From: Furcasterigmium furcatum
Taxonomy: Eukaryota > Ascomycota > Sordariomycetes > Glomerellales > Plectosphaerellaceae
DNA: 64,000 bases
Direction: 5' to 3'
Assembly (NCBI GenBank): GCA_001599815.1
Contig: BCIA01000004.1
Span: forward strand, 1,242,862 to 1,306,861
The notes under the pieces are model-generated. The model worked only from the letters and a program-made list of their open reading frames with translations. It was not told the origin of the DNA and ran no database searches. Every line of letters starts with the position of its first letter. The first letter of the stretch is position 1. The position numbers and the translations under genes were made by a program. Positions 11,582 to 22,653 of this stretch are shown one piece after another.

Positions 11582-12416
11582 TGACCAGGGTGGGCAGACC
11601 GACATTACAATGCAAATTAGGGTAGCTTATAGACCGGAAGTCATAGCCCAATGGATTTCAGGACAGAATAGTACTGTCGTAATACATTGTCCCATGTGAA
11701 ATGACGACATCTATTGAGTAGTAAATACAGAGACACAAGGAGCAGCAAGACATTGTGAACATTCACCGCTCCTGGATCTGGTGAGGCAAACACGATTTTC
11801 GCCAAGATGTTCACTTTCTGGCCCTCGGACATGCTACCTGCCTTGAGGTGGCACCTCGAGTCTTGGAAGCCACATGAAGCCCACAATACACTGAATGCCA
11901 CTTGGCATGGAGGAGCACAGCGAGACGCAAGGACCACCCACATGATAATGCAAGCCTGGACCTCCAGACGATACGATACACCCCACGAATCTACGATTTT
12001 GCGGGTTAGCAGGTTGGGGAACGCGGGGAACGGGGTAGGGGAGACGTGAGTTGGTGACCATGTGGGATGGCCGTGGGGATGTGGGACGACCGCAGGCTGA
12101 GTCGCTATCGACGCCGGCTAGCCCCTTTTCGTGGGAGGAGGCATCCATGTGGGCACCACTCAGCTGAGACCACGGACCCCCTCACAGCCTGTAGACTTAC
12201 CCCAGGTTCCATGCTCTTGGGTTAGACAGCTAACCAATCGCGTGCGTCCAATTTGTCTCCAGGAACTCACGAGAGAATCAAAGTGAGCGGCTTTTAAAAG
12301 GAGACCCTGCTGAACAGAGTCTCTCCCATGGTTGCAAGAAGATCAGTCACAACTCCTCTACCACACGACTCCTCTTTTCTTCCCCGAACAAATCGCTACT
12401 GTCGTGCCGGTGCAGC
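11582..12416. other. Intergenic region: 3' UTR of the monooxygenase and MFS promoter
   Basis: 835 bp without a credible ORF. The right half holds the two motif copies at 12060-12087 and a CTTTTAAAAG element about 120 bp before the MFS start. Confidence 0.5.
12060..12087 (+). promoter_or_regulatory. Paired ATGTGGGAY sites upstream of the Dal5-type transporter
   Basis: ATGTGGGAT at 12060-12068 and ATGTGGGAC at 12079-12087, same orientation, 19 bp apart, about 330-355 bp before the ATG at 12417. A partial third match (ATGTGGGCA) is at 12147. Confidence 0.65.
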
Positions 12417-14099
12417 ATGTCTGGAACGAAGGAAGCCTCTTCCGATAATGCCTCGGCCACGGGGCGAGACCTCGAGCTGAACGGCAAGCCGTCTCTTGAG
12501 GCTGTCGAGATCGCTGCCGGCGCTGGCAACATCACGCTCGATGAGGAGACGAACAGGCGTATTGTGCGCATGATCGACTGGAAGCTGATGCCCGTGGTGC
12601 GTATATCTTCTCAGACACGGATACATCCAATACTGGTAAATCGAAGCTGACGCAGACTCTCTTAACCATCAGCTCTGCATTACCTACGCCCTGCAGTACT
12701 ATGACAAGGCTCTCATCTCCCAGGCCGCCGTCTGGGGCTTCCGCCGGGACCTCGACCTCGAGGTCGGCCTCCGATACTCCTGGGCCACGCTCATCTTCTT
12801 CTTCGGCCACATCGTCGGCATGTACCCCTGCTCCCTGCTGGCGCAGCGTTACCGTCCCCGCCGCGTCTGCACCACGCTCACCATCGTGTGGTCGTTCATC
12901 GTGCTCTCCACGCCCGCCTGCAGCGCTTACTCGCACATCCTGGTCAACCGCTTCTTCCTCGGCCTTGTCGAGAGCGGCGTGAGCCCCATCTTCATGCTCG
13001 TCGTCGGCCTCTGGTACACAAAGGCCGAGCACAGCTACCGCAGCGCCTGGTGGTACTCCTGCAGCGGCGGCAGCCTCCTTATTAGCCCCGTCGTTAACTT
13101 CGGCCTCGCCCATATCAGCACCGGCCCCATGGCCCCCTGGCAGTACATGTACATCGTCGCCGGCAGCCTGACCCTCGCCTGGGGCATCGCCCTGATCTGG
13201 ATCTTCCCGGGCGTCCCCGAGGAAGCGACGGGCTTTTCTCCCGAGGACAAGGCCCTCCTCCTCGCACGCATCGCCCGCGACAATGCCGGCTCGGAGAACA
13301 GGACCTGGAAGGCCTACCAGGTCAAGGAGGCCTTCCTCGACGTCCAGTTCTGGGGCCTGACGCTGATGGCCCTGCTCTCCAACACGGCCGCGGCCACCCT
13401 GTCGACCTTTGCCTCCATCGTCTTCAGCGGCATGGGCTTCAGCCTGCACGAATCCCTCCTGCTCAACATGCCCTTTGGCGTCATGGCTTTCATCTCCGTC
13501 CTCGGCGCCGGCTGGCTGGCGACCACCCGCGTCGGCAGACTTTACACCGCCGCTATCTGCTGCCTGCCGGTCATGCTGGGATGCTGCCTCGTGTAAGTCA
13601 CACCCTTACTGAAGAAAGATTTCTCGCGGCTAACTTCTCCTTAGATGGCAACTCCCTAACTCCATGCGAGGCGGGCGCATTGTCGGCCTCTACGTCATCA
13701 ACTTCTTCGCCTCGTGCTGGCTGCAGGCCATCTCCCTGGGCACCTCCAACGTCGCTGGGTACTCCAAGAGGGGTATCTACGCGTCCGGCATCTGGATCGG
13801 GTACTGCGTCGGCAACATCGTTGGCCCCCTGCTGTTCCATCAGTAAGTCACTTCTTACCATACCAAGTAATGAGATCCCCGTACTGACCAGTCATAGACG
13901 ATACGCGCCGCGGTACGACCAGGGCTTCATCGGCATCCTCGTCTGCTTCGTCATCCTCTTCTGCCTGAGCATCTCGCTGAGGTTCTTCCTCGTCAGGCGC
14001 AACTCGCGCCGTAATGAGAAGTACGGGGAGCCTCATTTCGCCCATGGCGTGGAGGACCACACGGACAAGGAGAACAAGTCCTTCAGGTACAAGCTCTAG
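12417..14099 (+). CDS. MFS transporter, Dal5/TNA1 (anion:cation symporter) family
   Basis: Exons 12417-12596, 12673-13592, 13645-13842 and 13898-14099 give 499 residues. The junction of exons 1 and 2 restores MPVLCITYALQYYDK, the hallmark first helix of the allantoate/nicotinate/pantothenate permease family. Helix 4-5 has NRFFLGLVESGVSPIFMLVV, and the C-terminus ends with RRNEKYGEPHF, also typical. Twelve membrane helices are predicted by eye; the protein should sit in the plasma membrane and import an organic anion by proton symport. Family members carry carboxylates such as nicotinate, allantoate and aromatic acids. The paired cluster motif in the promoter and the neighbouring hydroxylase suggest it imports the pathway substrate. 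Confidence 0.87.
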
Positions 14100-14512
14100 G
14101 AGCCGCAAAGGTCCGTTTGTCAAGTCAAGTCTGGTACATGCAGCTTCCTTTCGGGTGGAATTGGTTTCAGGGGGTATTTGTAGTCAATAGAAGCAGCGTG
14201 TCATTATGTATTTGGGACTCGAAGTGTCCCATCTGCGAGGTTGGCTTCTTGCCTGACGGATATCTGCCCCCGGCAAATAAATTCAAAGCTTTTGATTGAA
14301 GATCTGTGGACTTTGTATCTCTCATCTCTACGATGCCTTCGCCTAACGTAAAACGCCATTATTACGTGCCTCCATATATGGCAACATGAACCAAGACCTT
14401 CTTGTTCATCTCTCCGCGAAGTGATAACATGGAATCCAACGAATCCAGGACACATCATCAGATCAGAAGTGGCAGGTACATGTCAATGATGAGCAAACAC
14501 AACCGGAAGATA
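14100..14512. other. Convergent intergenic region
   Basis: 413 bp between the 3' ends of the transporter and carboxylesterase genes. An AATAAA at 14276-14281 could be the transporter's polyadenylation signal. Nothing else was seen. Confidence 0.4.
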
Positions 14513-16343
14513 TTAATTCAGCAACCCTGATCTCCCGGGGGCTAGTATCTTGACCACTCTTTCGACACGATCCAAGCCCGCAGCGACCAACGTTGCCACA
14601 TGCTGCTGTCGTCTGCGGGCTGCCAGTCCAGCATCATCGATGCTTCCACACTCTCCCAGAGGTCCGAGTGCAAACGCCGTTCCCGGCTCCCACGGGTTCC
14701 CGCCGCAAATGAACCCAATCCACTTATCCTGCATTGTCTCCGCAACTCGCGTCGCGGCGGCATTGTGTGACATGTCAAACCCGCGAAACAGGTACAGCAG
14801 GTCAACCCCGTGGTGAGCACGGCTGGATGACTGCCACGGGTTGGGCTGATCGACGAGGAAGCGAAATGCGGGCCTTCCGGCCCGGCTGCAGCGCTCAAAG
14901 AAGGTGCCCGTGGGGAGGGTAAAGCGCGCGTCGTTCAGGAAGTCCAGGGCTCCCAGCTTGCACGATGTCGGCCGACTCGGGACGATGCCGTACTGTCGCT
15001 TCAGAGCAGGTGCCGCTTCACCGGCGGCGTCGAATGCTTCGCAGATGGTCTCCGGCGCACAGCCTTCGATGCCGTTTCGCCAGAGCACGGACTACAAGGC
15101 AACTGAGTTAGCAGTCCGATCATGAGTTGTCCCTCTAGGTGAGTCGTTGGTACCTCATACTCGGTGTCGCCGATCATGACACGCTCAAAATGGCCGAGTC
15201 GCCACTCCCAGCCGCTCAGCGCATCTTCCTCCTGGAGAAAGTATGATACTAAGCCCAGATTTTCCTGAGCCTGCAGTAGCACGGATACGGGTGCAGACCG
15301 AAGGTCTCCGCCTCCCAGGGCTGACACTGCGTCGGTCACTTTGCGTACGAGCCCTTCTGCCACTGCGCGTGGCTGGGGAGGGGATAGGGGTAGCACGCCT
15401 GACTGTAAGATGCATTGTCGGGGCACGATGCTGCCCATGGCCAGGTGAGCGTGACAGTATATCGCACCGGCGCTCTCCCCGGCAATGGTGATGTTGTCCT
15501 GTGATGAGGCATGCGGTGGTCAGACATTTTCTCCACGCTGTTCATGTTGACCGTGCAGCCAAAGATGAAGAATCGTCATACCGGATCTCCGCCAAAACTG
15601 GCGATATGCGCTCTGACAAAGTCGAAGGCGCTCTTTTGGTCTTTGATAGCAAGGTTCCCGTCGCTGGCTTCATCACCAAACGCGAAAATGTTGAGACGGT
15701 AGTTGATAGTGACAGCGATGAACGGCCGGCCGAGCTGCACGGATCGAGCCACAAGACGAGAAGGATCTAGGGAAGCAAGTATCAGCACTGAATCCATCTC
15801 CCAGGAAGTTTTTGACAGCCAAGAAACTCACCACAAAGGCCCGACGCGCTGTCTCCAAATGATACAGCCTGCGAGCCACCGTATATCCAGAAGAAGACTG
15901 GGAGACGGGTCTTAGGCGCTGTGGAGAATGTGTCCGGCGCCGGCAGGGTGATGTCGAGGTTGAGACAAGCAAACTCATCCTGTCCAGGAGTCACATGATT
16001 TGAGTCCAAGCCTAGGTCATCTTCTGGAATTCGCAGCAGATGCCGAAAGTCTACATGATTTTGCGGACACTGCGACCTATTCACGAGTCAACTTTGTTTA
16101 CCGTTAGACGGAGCATGACCGCCGCTGAAGAAGTGGAGGGGATATCGGCGTGCGTGCTACTTACCCGAAGAGCGTACAGTCGACCTCACCAGATAGGGCG
16201 GGCGGTGGCTCTGGATTCGCGAACCTGTAGGGGACGGACGCATATTGGAGGTTCCTAAACTGCCACACGCTCTCGACAGGCGAAACACCACGAAGGGTTG
16301 CCCCGAGGGACGCCGGCGACAGCGACACGGTCCCAGTTGGCAT
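14513..16343 (-). CDS. Type-B carboxylesterase / lipase
   Basis: Five exons (transcript order): 16343-16165, 16076-15832, 15766-15582, 15498-15154, 15091-14513, giving 510 residues. The ATG at 16343 (MPTGTVSLSPASLGATLRG) is the first real start; the frame is open upstream only from non-ATG codons. The type-B carboxylesterase marks are FRNLQYASVPYRF, LNLDITLPAP, the oxyanion region FFWIYGGSQ, and the nucleophile elbow TIAGESAGA that begins exon 4. The catalytic His region is probably HHGVDLLYLF near the C-terminus. There is no signal peptide, so an intracellular ester hydrolase is likely. It shares a divergent promoter containing two cluster motifs with the C2H2 regulator, so it may free an aromatic acid from an ester substrate. 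Confidence 0.85.
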
Positions 16344-16592
16344 GGTTGGTTGGTTCGAAGGCTGGGCTTCTTGGGTTATGGAAGCTTGAATTGCCGATAA
16401 ATCAGCCCGCCCCTGAGTCGTTAGCACAACTACTCCTGCGGCTTGCGCTGCTAGTCGCACTGGACTAGTACTGTAGTAGCTAAGCGGACTTGAATCACCC
16501 TGCGACTGCACCTTGGTGCTTGCTGTTCATTGGGACGAACCCCCGCATTATTTAACCCCTGATGCTTGGGTTGCCCATCACATGGGGCGGAT

Positions 16593-16766
16593 GTCCCACA
16601 TTGGACGTGGAGTGTCGGGGCCACCCCAACCGGGGACTTTGGAGACTGCGGGCTGCAGGATGTCCGAGGCCGGGGTAATGTATGGTAATCATAGGGTACA
16701 AGCATCCGGGCCTCAAGGTGCGGGCTCACAACCAGGGCGAGGTGCCACCTTCTGCCCTCCCACATG
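16593..16766. promoter_or_regulatory. Paired motif sites between carboxylesterase and C2H2 regulator
   Basis: GTCCCACAT (minus-strand ATGTGGGAC) at 16593-16601 and CTCCCACAT (one mismatch, ATGTGGGAG) at 16758-16766. The 500-bp divergent promoter would allow the regulator to control itself and the esterase. TTAAATAA at 16548-16555 (minus strand) may be the esterase TATA element. Confidence 0.6.
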
Positions 16767-16843
16767 GATGTGGATGGAGACATCGACCACGACGACCACG
16801 ACGCACGATCATCTCACCATCGCTGAGGTTTGGATTTTGCACG

Positions 16844-19800
16844 ATGAAGAGCTGCGCATATTGCCAGAGGACATTCCTGAAGACGGAACATCTCCTGCGA
16901 CATGAGCGCTCCCGTTCGTCTTCCCGCGCTTCGATGCCCCTCCTGGCACCTGAGACCATCTAGCAGACTCTGACATAGTAGCTACATCAGATACAGGAGA
17001 GAAGCCGTATCAATGTAACAAGTGCCATCGGAGATACGCGCGAAGGTCAGTCAAAGAAATCACCTGGGACGGGAGGCTCATGCCTGGGCCGTGGTCGGGA
17101 GCTTTGCTAACATTGCCGTCACCGAGTATAGCGACGTCTTGCTTCGCCACGCCAAATTCTTTCACCCAGAGGACAAGCCGCAGACCCATCAGCGCAGTCA
17201 GGACGGGGCCAAAACAAAGGACCTGACGGAGGGCAGCCTCACAGGCCAGCCATCCAGCAGTGATGGCGATGAAAGCGATGCCGGCGTGGACCGTGACGAC
17301 CTCGACGACGACGAGCCACGAAATAAAGAGCCTCCAGCTACTAACGCACCGGCGGCTGACATGCCAGTTGCGGAGAATCTCCCTGTCACCGCGGATTCAA
17401 TTGTCGTCAATGATCTCGATACCCTCGCAGCGGCCTCGATGCTTCAAGCACAGAATGACGGCCTTGGCCAGCAACGTCAGCAAGCAAACGACATCCTACA
17501 GTCTCCTGTCCAGCAGCAGCCTCACTTGACCCAACGAGCTGCTCTCCCGCCTGGTGCAACTCCCACGGCAGCCGGCGATCCGTCCCACGATATGCCCTTC
17601 ATGGTGGGCGTGATGGCAGGGCATATGGGCTTCCTGGGAGACGAGACGCCGACTCAGCTCACCCGGTTCCTGACCGACTCCTACCGACCAAACTGCCAAC
17701 TCGACCCATCCTTGATGGACATGGACCTGGTTTTCAGCGGCGCCCTCAACAGTCACCCGACACCGAGCAACATGATGCACATCAGCGCCGTCAATAATGT
17801 CAACCACGAACACCCCCAGAACCTCGACTACCTCGACTTCATGAGCTTCGGCGCCGACATGAACCTCCCGCTTTCGGCAATGAGTTCCCACGTGTCCAAC
17901 TCGGACCGCGCGCACAGCATCCCAGTGGAGCGGTTCTCCCAGGTCGCTCGCCTATGGCCGAACCCCGGCGGCATGTGCACGACAGACGACGAGGCGACCC
18001 GGCTCTGGGCGGACGTGGTGGCCTACAAAGGCGATAACATCTTAACCGACCTCTCGGTGGCGGGGACATCCCCGGCCTCGTCCGTCGTCGGGGAGTCCGG
18101 CTCGCCATGGGGCCTGGACGAGGACAGGCGCCAGGACCTCATCCGGGAGCTCAGCCACAACCTCCCGACGCCGGAGGGCGGACACCGCGGGTTTCCGCCC
18201 AGGAGAATGCTCAACCTGGGTCTCAATGTGCTGTTCCGGCAGTCCTCATCCCTCCTGCAGTGCATACACCGGCCGTCCTTTTCCGCCAACTCCGCGTCGC
18301 CCCTGGTCGTCTTGTCAAGCTGCCTCTTGGGGCTGGTGCTCCTCGACTCGCGGCATGTACGTGCGCTCGCGGTAAACTATCTTCCCGTAAGTGCGCAACA
18401 CCTAGGTTTTTTCTCCATTCCAGATAACGTAACAACTACTTACCGTGTTTGCCTTCAGGCTGCCACACAAAAGTGTTGCCATCTGCTGGCGACGCCTGAT
18501 TTTGGGCCAGACCGGCATGGGAAGCTGATTGCCAATCTCACCTCGGCCTTACTCCTCGTCCAGGCGTGGCTAATATGCCCACCCCGTGTATGAATCCCTG
18601 CTGCTATTGATCCCATTTCACGACCTTCCATGCTAATAGTGCCTATACACAGTGCATTGAACACGAGACTCTGGTTCGGATGGTGCATAACCAGGCTTTC
18701 ACGGTATGTGCATGACCAAGCTGGAATATCTTCAACCGGGTGCTAAAGCGCCCTCCCTTCAGGTGGCTCAGCTCGCAGGACTTTTCGCGCCGCGGGCATC
18801 ATCCCCCAGCGTCGATGAACTCCTGCAACGCTTCAAGGCGGAGCGGGCGTCCCAAGGCCAACCCGTGGATGACGATGCCATGTGGAAGGCCTGGGCACGC
18901 ACCGAGAGCGTGAAAAGGTAGGCCCCGGTGCGATAGAATTTGATGAAGTAGGAGACAGATGCTGACCATGGGCCCCCGGCTCTCCAGACTTGTCTCATCC
19001 CTCATCGTGATAGACGTGTGGCTGGCCTACCGCCTGAACAACATGCCGCTCCTCCGCTCTACAACCATGCGGTTCGAGCACCCCTGTGCCATGGAGTTGT
19101 TCCAGTGCTCCTCTGCCCGGGCGTGGAAACGCTGCCTCGGAAGCGGGGGAGCCAGCTCCCTCATCGGCGACTCCATCCTGCTGCACATGAACGGCGAGCC
19201 GGTGATGGACCTCCCCGAGTCGAACAACGTCTCGACGGAAGGGATGCTCGGGCTGTTCTCCGTCGTGTGGAACCGCATCCTCCAAGCGCGCGCAGAGGTG
19301 TCCAGCGCATCTTCCCGCGCCAGCGGCAGCCACCCCGCGGTCCTCGCGTCCACCGAGGCCGGCGTGACGCTCTCGCGCACCTTGGGCAGCATCTACACCG
19401 CGCACGTGCGGTTCCTCCGGTTCAAGAACCCCAACTGCATTACGGTGTGGCACTTCCTCAACATGCAGATCTTCGCGGACATTGGGCTCTTCGAGCTCGC
19501 GGCCGGGCGGAACGGCGCCGACAGCGCGCACGAGGCGCTGCAGGCCATCACCCTCTGGAGCCAGACCCGGCACGCGCGACGCGCGTGCCTCCACGCCGCC
19601 GCCGTCTACGTCGCCATGAGCCGGCGGCGCCTCAGCGACGGTACCATGTTCCACTCGGAGACGTCGATATTCGCCGCGGCCCTGGTGCTGGGGCTCTACG
19701 CGTTCATGATGGGCCCGAGCGGCGGTGAGGCGGGCGCCGACGCCGAGGACGAGGAGGAGCCCTACGAGCTGCTCAACGACGTGGACTGGGCGAGACTCAG

Positions 19801-20077
19801 CTCCGACGGGCACTTGTCGTCTTCGTCGGCGTTTTCGCCGGTGCCGCCGCCCGATGCGGAGCGTGCCGGCGCTGGGGAGACCGCCGCGAGCCGCTTCGTA
19901 CAGCACGGCGGCGCGGTGAGTTTCTCGGGCGTCATCTGCGAGGGGGGGTACAATGCGGCCAAGATGATTCTGCTGGAGTATGCCAGCTTGTTGGAGGAGG
20001 TTGGCAAGTGGGACTCCAAGGGCGCGTGTCACATACTCAAGATCATGAGCGATTCGCTTCTTGATGTAGAGAACTAA
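16844..20077 (+). CDS. C2H2 zinc-finger transcription factor with fungal_trans domain
   Basis: Seven exons: 16844-16913, 16991-17045, 17132-18386, 18459-18587, 18653-18703, 18763-18917, 18988-20077, giving 934 residues. Splicing builds two adjoining C2H2 fingers at the extreme N-terminus: C4-x2-C7-x12-H-x3-H (CAYCQRTFLKTEHLLRH) then, through a textbook HTGEKPY linker, CNKCHRRYARSDVLLRH ending in FFH. Introns 1 and 2 cut inside the linker and inside finger 2. An acidic, Gln/Asn-rich region follows, then a fungal_trans-type domain from about residue 390 (LNVLFRQSSSLLQCIHRPSF, CLLGLVLLDSRHVRAL, ALLLVQAWLICPPRCIEH). The protein should be nuclear and bind G-rich DNA. Its place in the middle of the motif-bearing cluster makes it the candidate pathway activator. 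It resembles the architecture of nicotinate and amide regulators, but the target set here differs. Confidence 0.85.
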
Positions 20078-20183
20078 GGTTGGCTTTCTTCCCATTTCAG
20101 TAGAGTGCCTATTCTGCCCTAGAATACAATGGAGTCAAACTCAAGAACACTATCCAATCTCATTATGAAAACCTCTCATCTCC

Positions 20184-22138
20184 CTAGACTGTGACGGCGG
20201 GCGCAGGGGTAGCGGGAGCTGGGGCGGCGGGCTGCTCGGGCCTGGCCACGACTGCACCATCCTGAGCCTCCGCGGCCTTCGTCTGCTCATCGTTTGAAAC
20301 TACCTCCGCAAGCTCGATATCCTCAATCTTTGAAATGACCTCTGGGGCCACGATCGAATCGCTTGTGTGCCCGTTGATCTGCTCACTGGCACCGACCACC
20401 GGGACTACGGGCTGAACCTCAGCATGCCCATTAGCCTGGACCTCCTCCTTGGCCTCCTCGCTGGCCTTACCCGCCTTGCGAGTGGCCAGCAGGTCGATGC
20501 TGTGGTAGTAGTCGCTGGCCTTCCTGGCATTCGCCTTATCCTGGGCGACACGGGCGAGGAGCTCCTTGGTGAGCGGGTGCGACGAGAAGCGGTCGGGCAG
20601 CCTGTCCCAGACCTTGGGGTCGGTGCCCTGGGTGTGGACGACGCCGCAGGTCTTGCGGGCGTACTCGGTGAAGAGGAACGTGCGCGACGACTCGAGCATG
20701 ATGGTCATCTGGTCTGTGGGGGACATCGTGTCAGCTTCCGACGGCGAGGAGGTGGAGGGGGTACTACGCACTCTCGAGGATGCGGCGAGGCTGGTTGACC
20801 TGCAGCGGCGTCTCGGTGAGGTACTCGTCGGAGAAGCCGCCATGGGGTGTGTGTCCGCCCTCGTAGCTGCAGCCGCCGGGCTGGAACTCGTCGGAGCGTC
20901 CGAGGCCGGCGCCGTAGATGCAGGCAAGAAGCTCTGTGGCACTGTTGCGGTGGAAGTAAGGGGGCCTGAAGGTGTTGGTGGCAACATCCCAGCGCGGGCC
21001 GAACCACAGGTAGTCGGCCAGGGGAGCGTGGGGATCGTTGGACTTGGCCGTCAGGACTGTGTTGATGCTGGGATCGGTGTGGTCTACGGTGGTGGTGTTT
21101 TGTGCCACGAACTTGGTCAAGTCATACTGTTGAGGACTCGGTATTAGTGATCGGCCGTCATGGTCCGGCCCAGCGCAAAAGTCATCTTACCTTGTAGGGG
21201 ACACAGTTTCCGTGCCACGCCACCACGTCGAAGGGGCTGTGGTCTTGCTTGATAGCGACGTGCTTCCCGTTGATCTTGACGACAATGGTGAAGGGCACAT
21301 GGAGGTCCTCGTCGATGTGGGCGACAGGGAACAAGAAGTCGCGGGGGTTGGCCAGGCCGTGGCCTCCCAAGGGACCGAGATCGGGAAGCTCCCAAGTAGA
21401 ACCCCAGACCTCGGCGATGTGACCGCGGGCGACAGTAACCCCGGCAGCGAGGCTGATGCGGAAACGGACGCCGCGCGGAATCACGAAAATCTCACCGGGC
21501 TGGACGAAGAGGTTGCCAAGCTCAGTCTGGACGTCGAGGATGCCGAGCTGGGGGGTGATGAGGTAGTCGCCGTCGGCGTTGCAGTAGGCCTTCTTGTCCA
21601 TCGATGCGTTGATCATGTAGACGTAAGCGGCAATGCCTTGGCGAAGGTTGGGATCACCGCTGCCACCGAGGGTGTGGAGGCCATCGGTGAAGTCGACGCG
21701 CTCATCTTCTGCGGGGAGGGGGAACGGGGACCACTCTGCCTGCTCGGGGAGGGCCTCGACGGCCGGGTTTAGGGAGAGGAAGCAGTTTTCGATGTGAGAC
21801 TTTGTATCGATATCGGAGTAGCCCTGGTGAGCGGCGGAGGGCCTCGCCCGATACATGTAGGTGCTGGTGTTGAGAGCGCGAGGGGCAGCAAAGGCGGAGT
21901 AGGTGATGCCCTCGGTGTACAAGCCAAAGCCGCGGTCTTGGGGGTTGTTCTGGCCGATGGGCAGTGCGCCAGGAATTACCTCCGACTGATGGCGGTTGCC
22001 AAGGCCAGCCTGGTACTCGTACGGATCATTCTCACGAGTAGGCTTGGTCCGTTGCAAGTCCGTCCAGTGGAAGACCTTCTCGGGGTCAGCCACCCGCTCA
22101 CGAGCTTGAGGGGCGGTGCTGGGGGTGTCCACAGCCAT
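20184..22138 (-). CDS. Homogentisate 1,2-dioxygenase family protein with C-terminal extension
   Basis: Exons (transcript order) 22138-21191, 21126-20772, 20713-20184 give 610 residues. The HGD cupin core is complete: YQAGLGNRHQSE, TYMYRARPSA, DHSPFDVVAWHGNCVPYKYD, and the Fe(II) ligands can be placed as His in PPYFHRN, Glu in ATELLA and His in GGHTPHGG. Standard HGDs are about 445 residues; after the usual end (DRLPDRFSSHP, about residue 485) this protein has some 125 extra residues rich in Ala, Pro, Val and Glu that look disordered. The reaction of the family is extradiol-type ring opening of homogentisate to maleylacetoacetate. No maleylacetoacetate isomerase or fumarylacetoacetase lies nearby, so a related hydroquinone-type substrate is also possible. 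It is divergent from the lyase across a promoter with two cluster motifs. Confidence 0.88.
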
Positions 22139-22412
22139 TTTGGGTTCTTGAACGGGGTGGACAGAGTGAGAAGGATTGATGGAGGAAGTGATGAGGCTGG
22201 ATGAGGTTGTGGTTTGGTGGTGAGGTGATGTTGATGGAGATGGTGGAGTTGTTGGCTTCGACTCTGGGGTCCTGGTATTTTGCCAGGAAACTCCTTGGTA
22301 CTAGTAAAGAAGTACGGATTTATCCTATCTACCACCCGGGCATGCCTTTCTCACTGGAGATTGCTCTCACCTCATGACCGTGACAATCGTTCGAGATGCT
22401 CCCCTCGCCTCC

Positions 22413-22531
22413 ATGTGGGATCGCGTTCGCCCCCCCTTTTTCCCCAGATCAGACCCCAGCCACTGGGCCCCACATAGATCCCTGTCGTCACTCCTGATGC
22501 CCATCCCCAAGCTTCACCATCCATGTGGGAC
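22413..22531 (+). promoter_or_regulatory. Paired ATGTGGGAY sites between HGD-like gene and lyase
   Basis: ATGTGGGAT at 22413-22421 and ATGTGGGAC at 22523-22531, both on the plus strand, in the 515-bp divergent promoter. A weaker CCCCACAT lies at about 22469. Confidence 0.65.
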
Positions 22532-22653
22532 TCTAGCCGAAGCGTCTTTCAGGACGCGAACTCTCCATTCATTATCCTCGGACGCGTCCTTTCCTGTGAT
22601 CGTTCTGACCCCTACGTCGTCTGATTCACAGTGACTTCCCCACCAGATACAAC

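Noticed and set aside
10167..20077. Assignment of the cluster as a nicotinate (hxn-type) cluster, because of FAD hydroxylase, Dal5-type MFS and C2H2 regulator
   Set aside because: No molybdenum hydroxylase or other hxn-type enzymes are present, and the HGD-like, SCOT, thiolase and Fe-ADH genes point to an aromatic-ring pathway.
20184..22138. Assignment of the cluster as the standard tyrosine/homogentisate cluster
   Set aside because: Maleylacetoacetate isomerase, fumarylacetoacetase and 4-hydroxyphenylpyruvate dioxygenase are all absent from the window.
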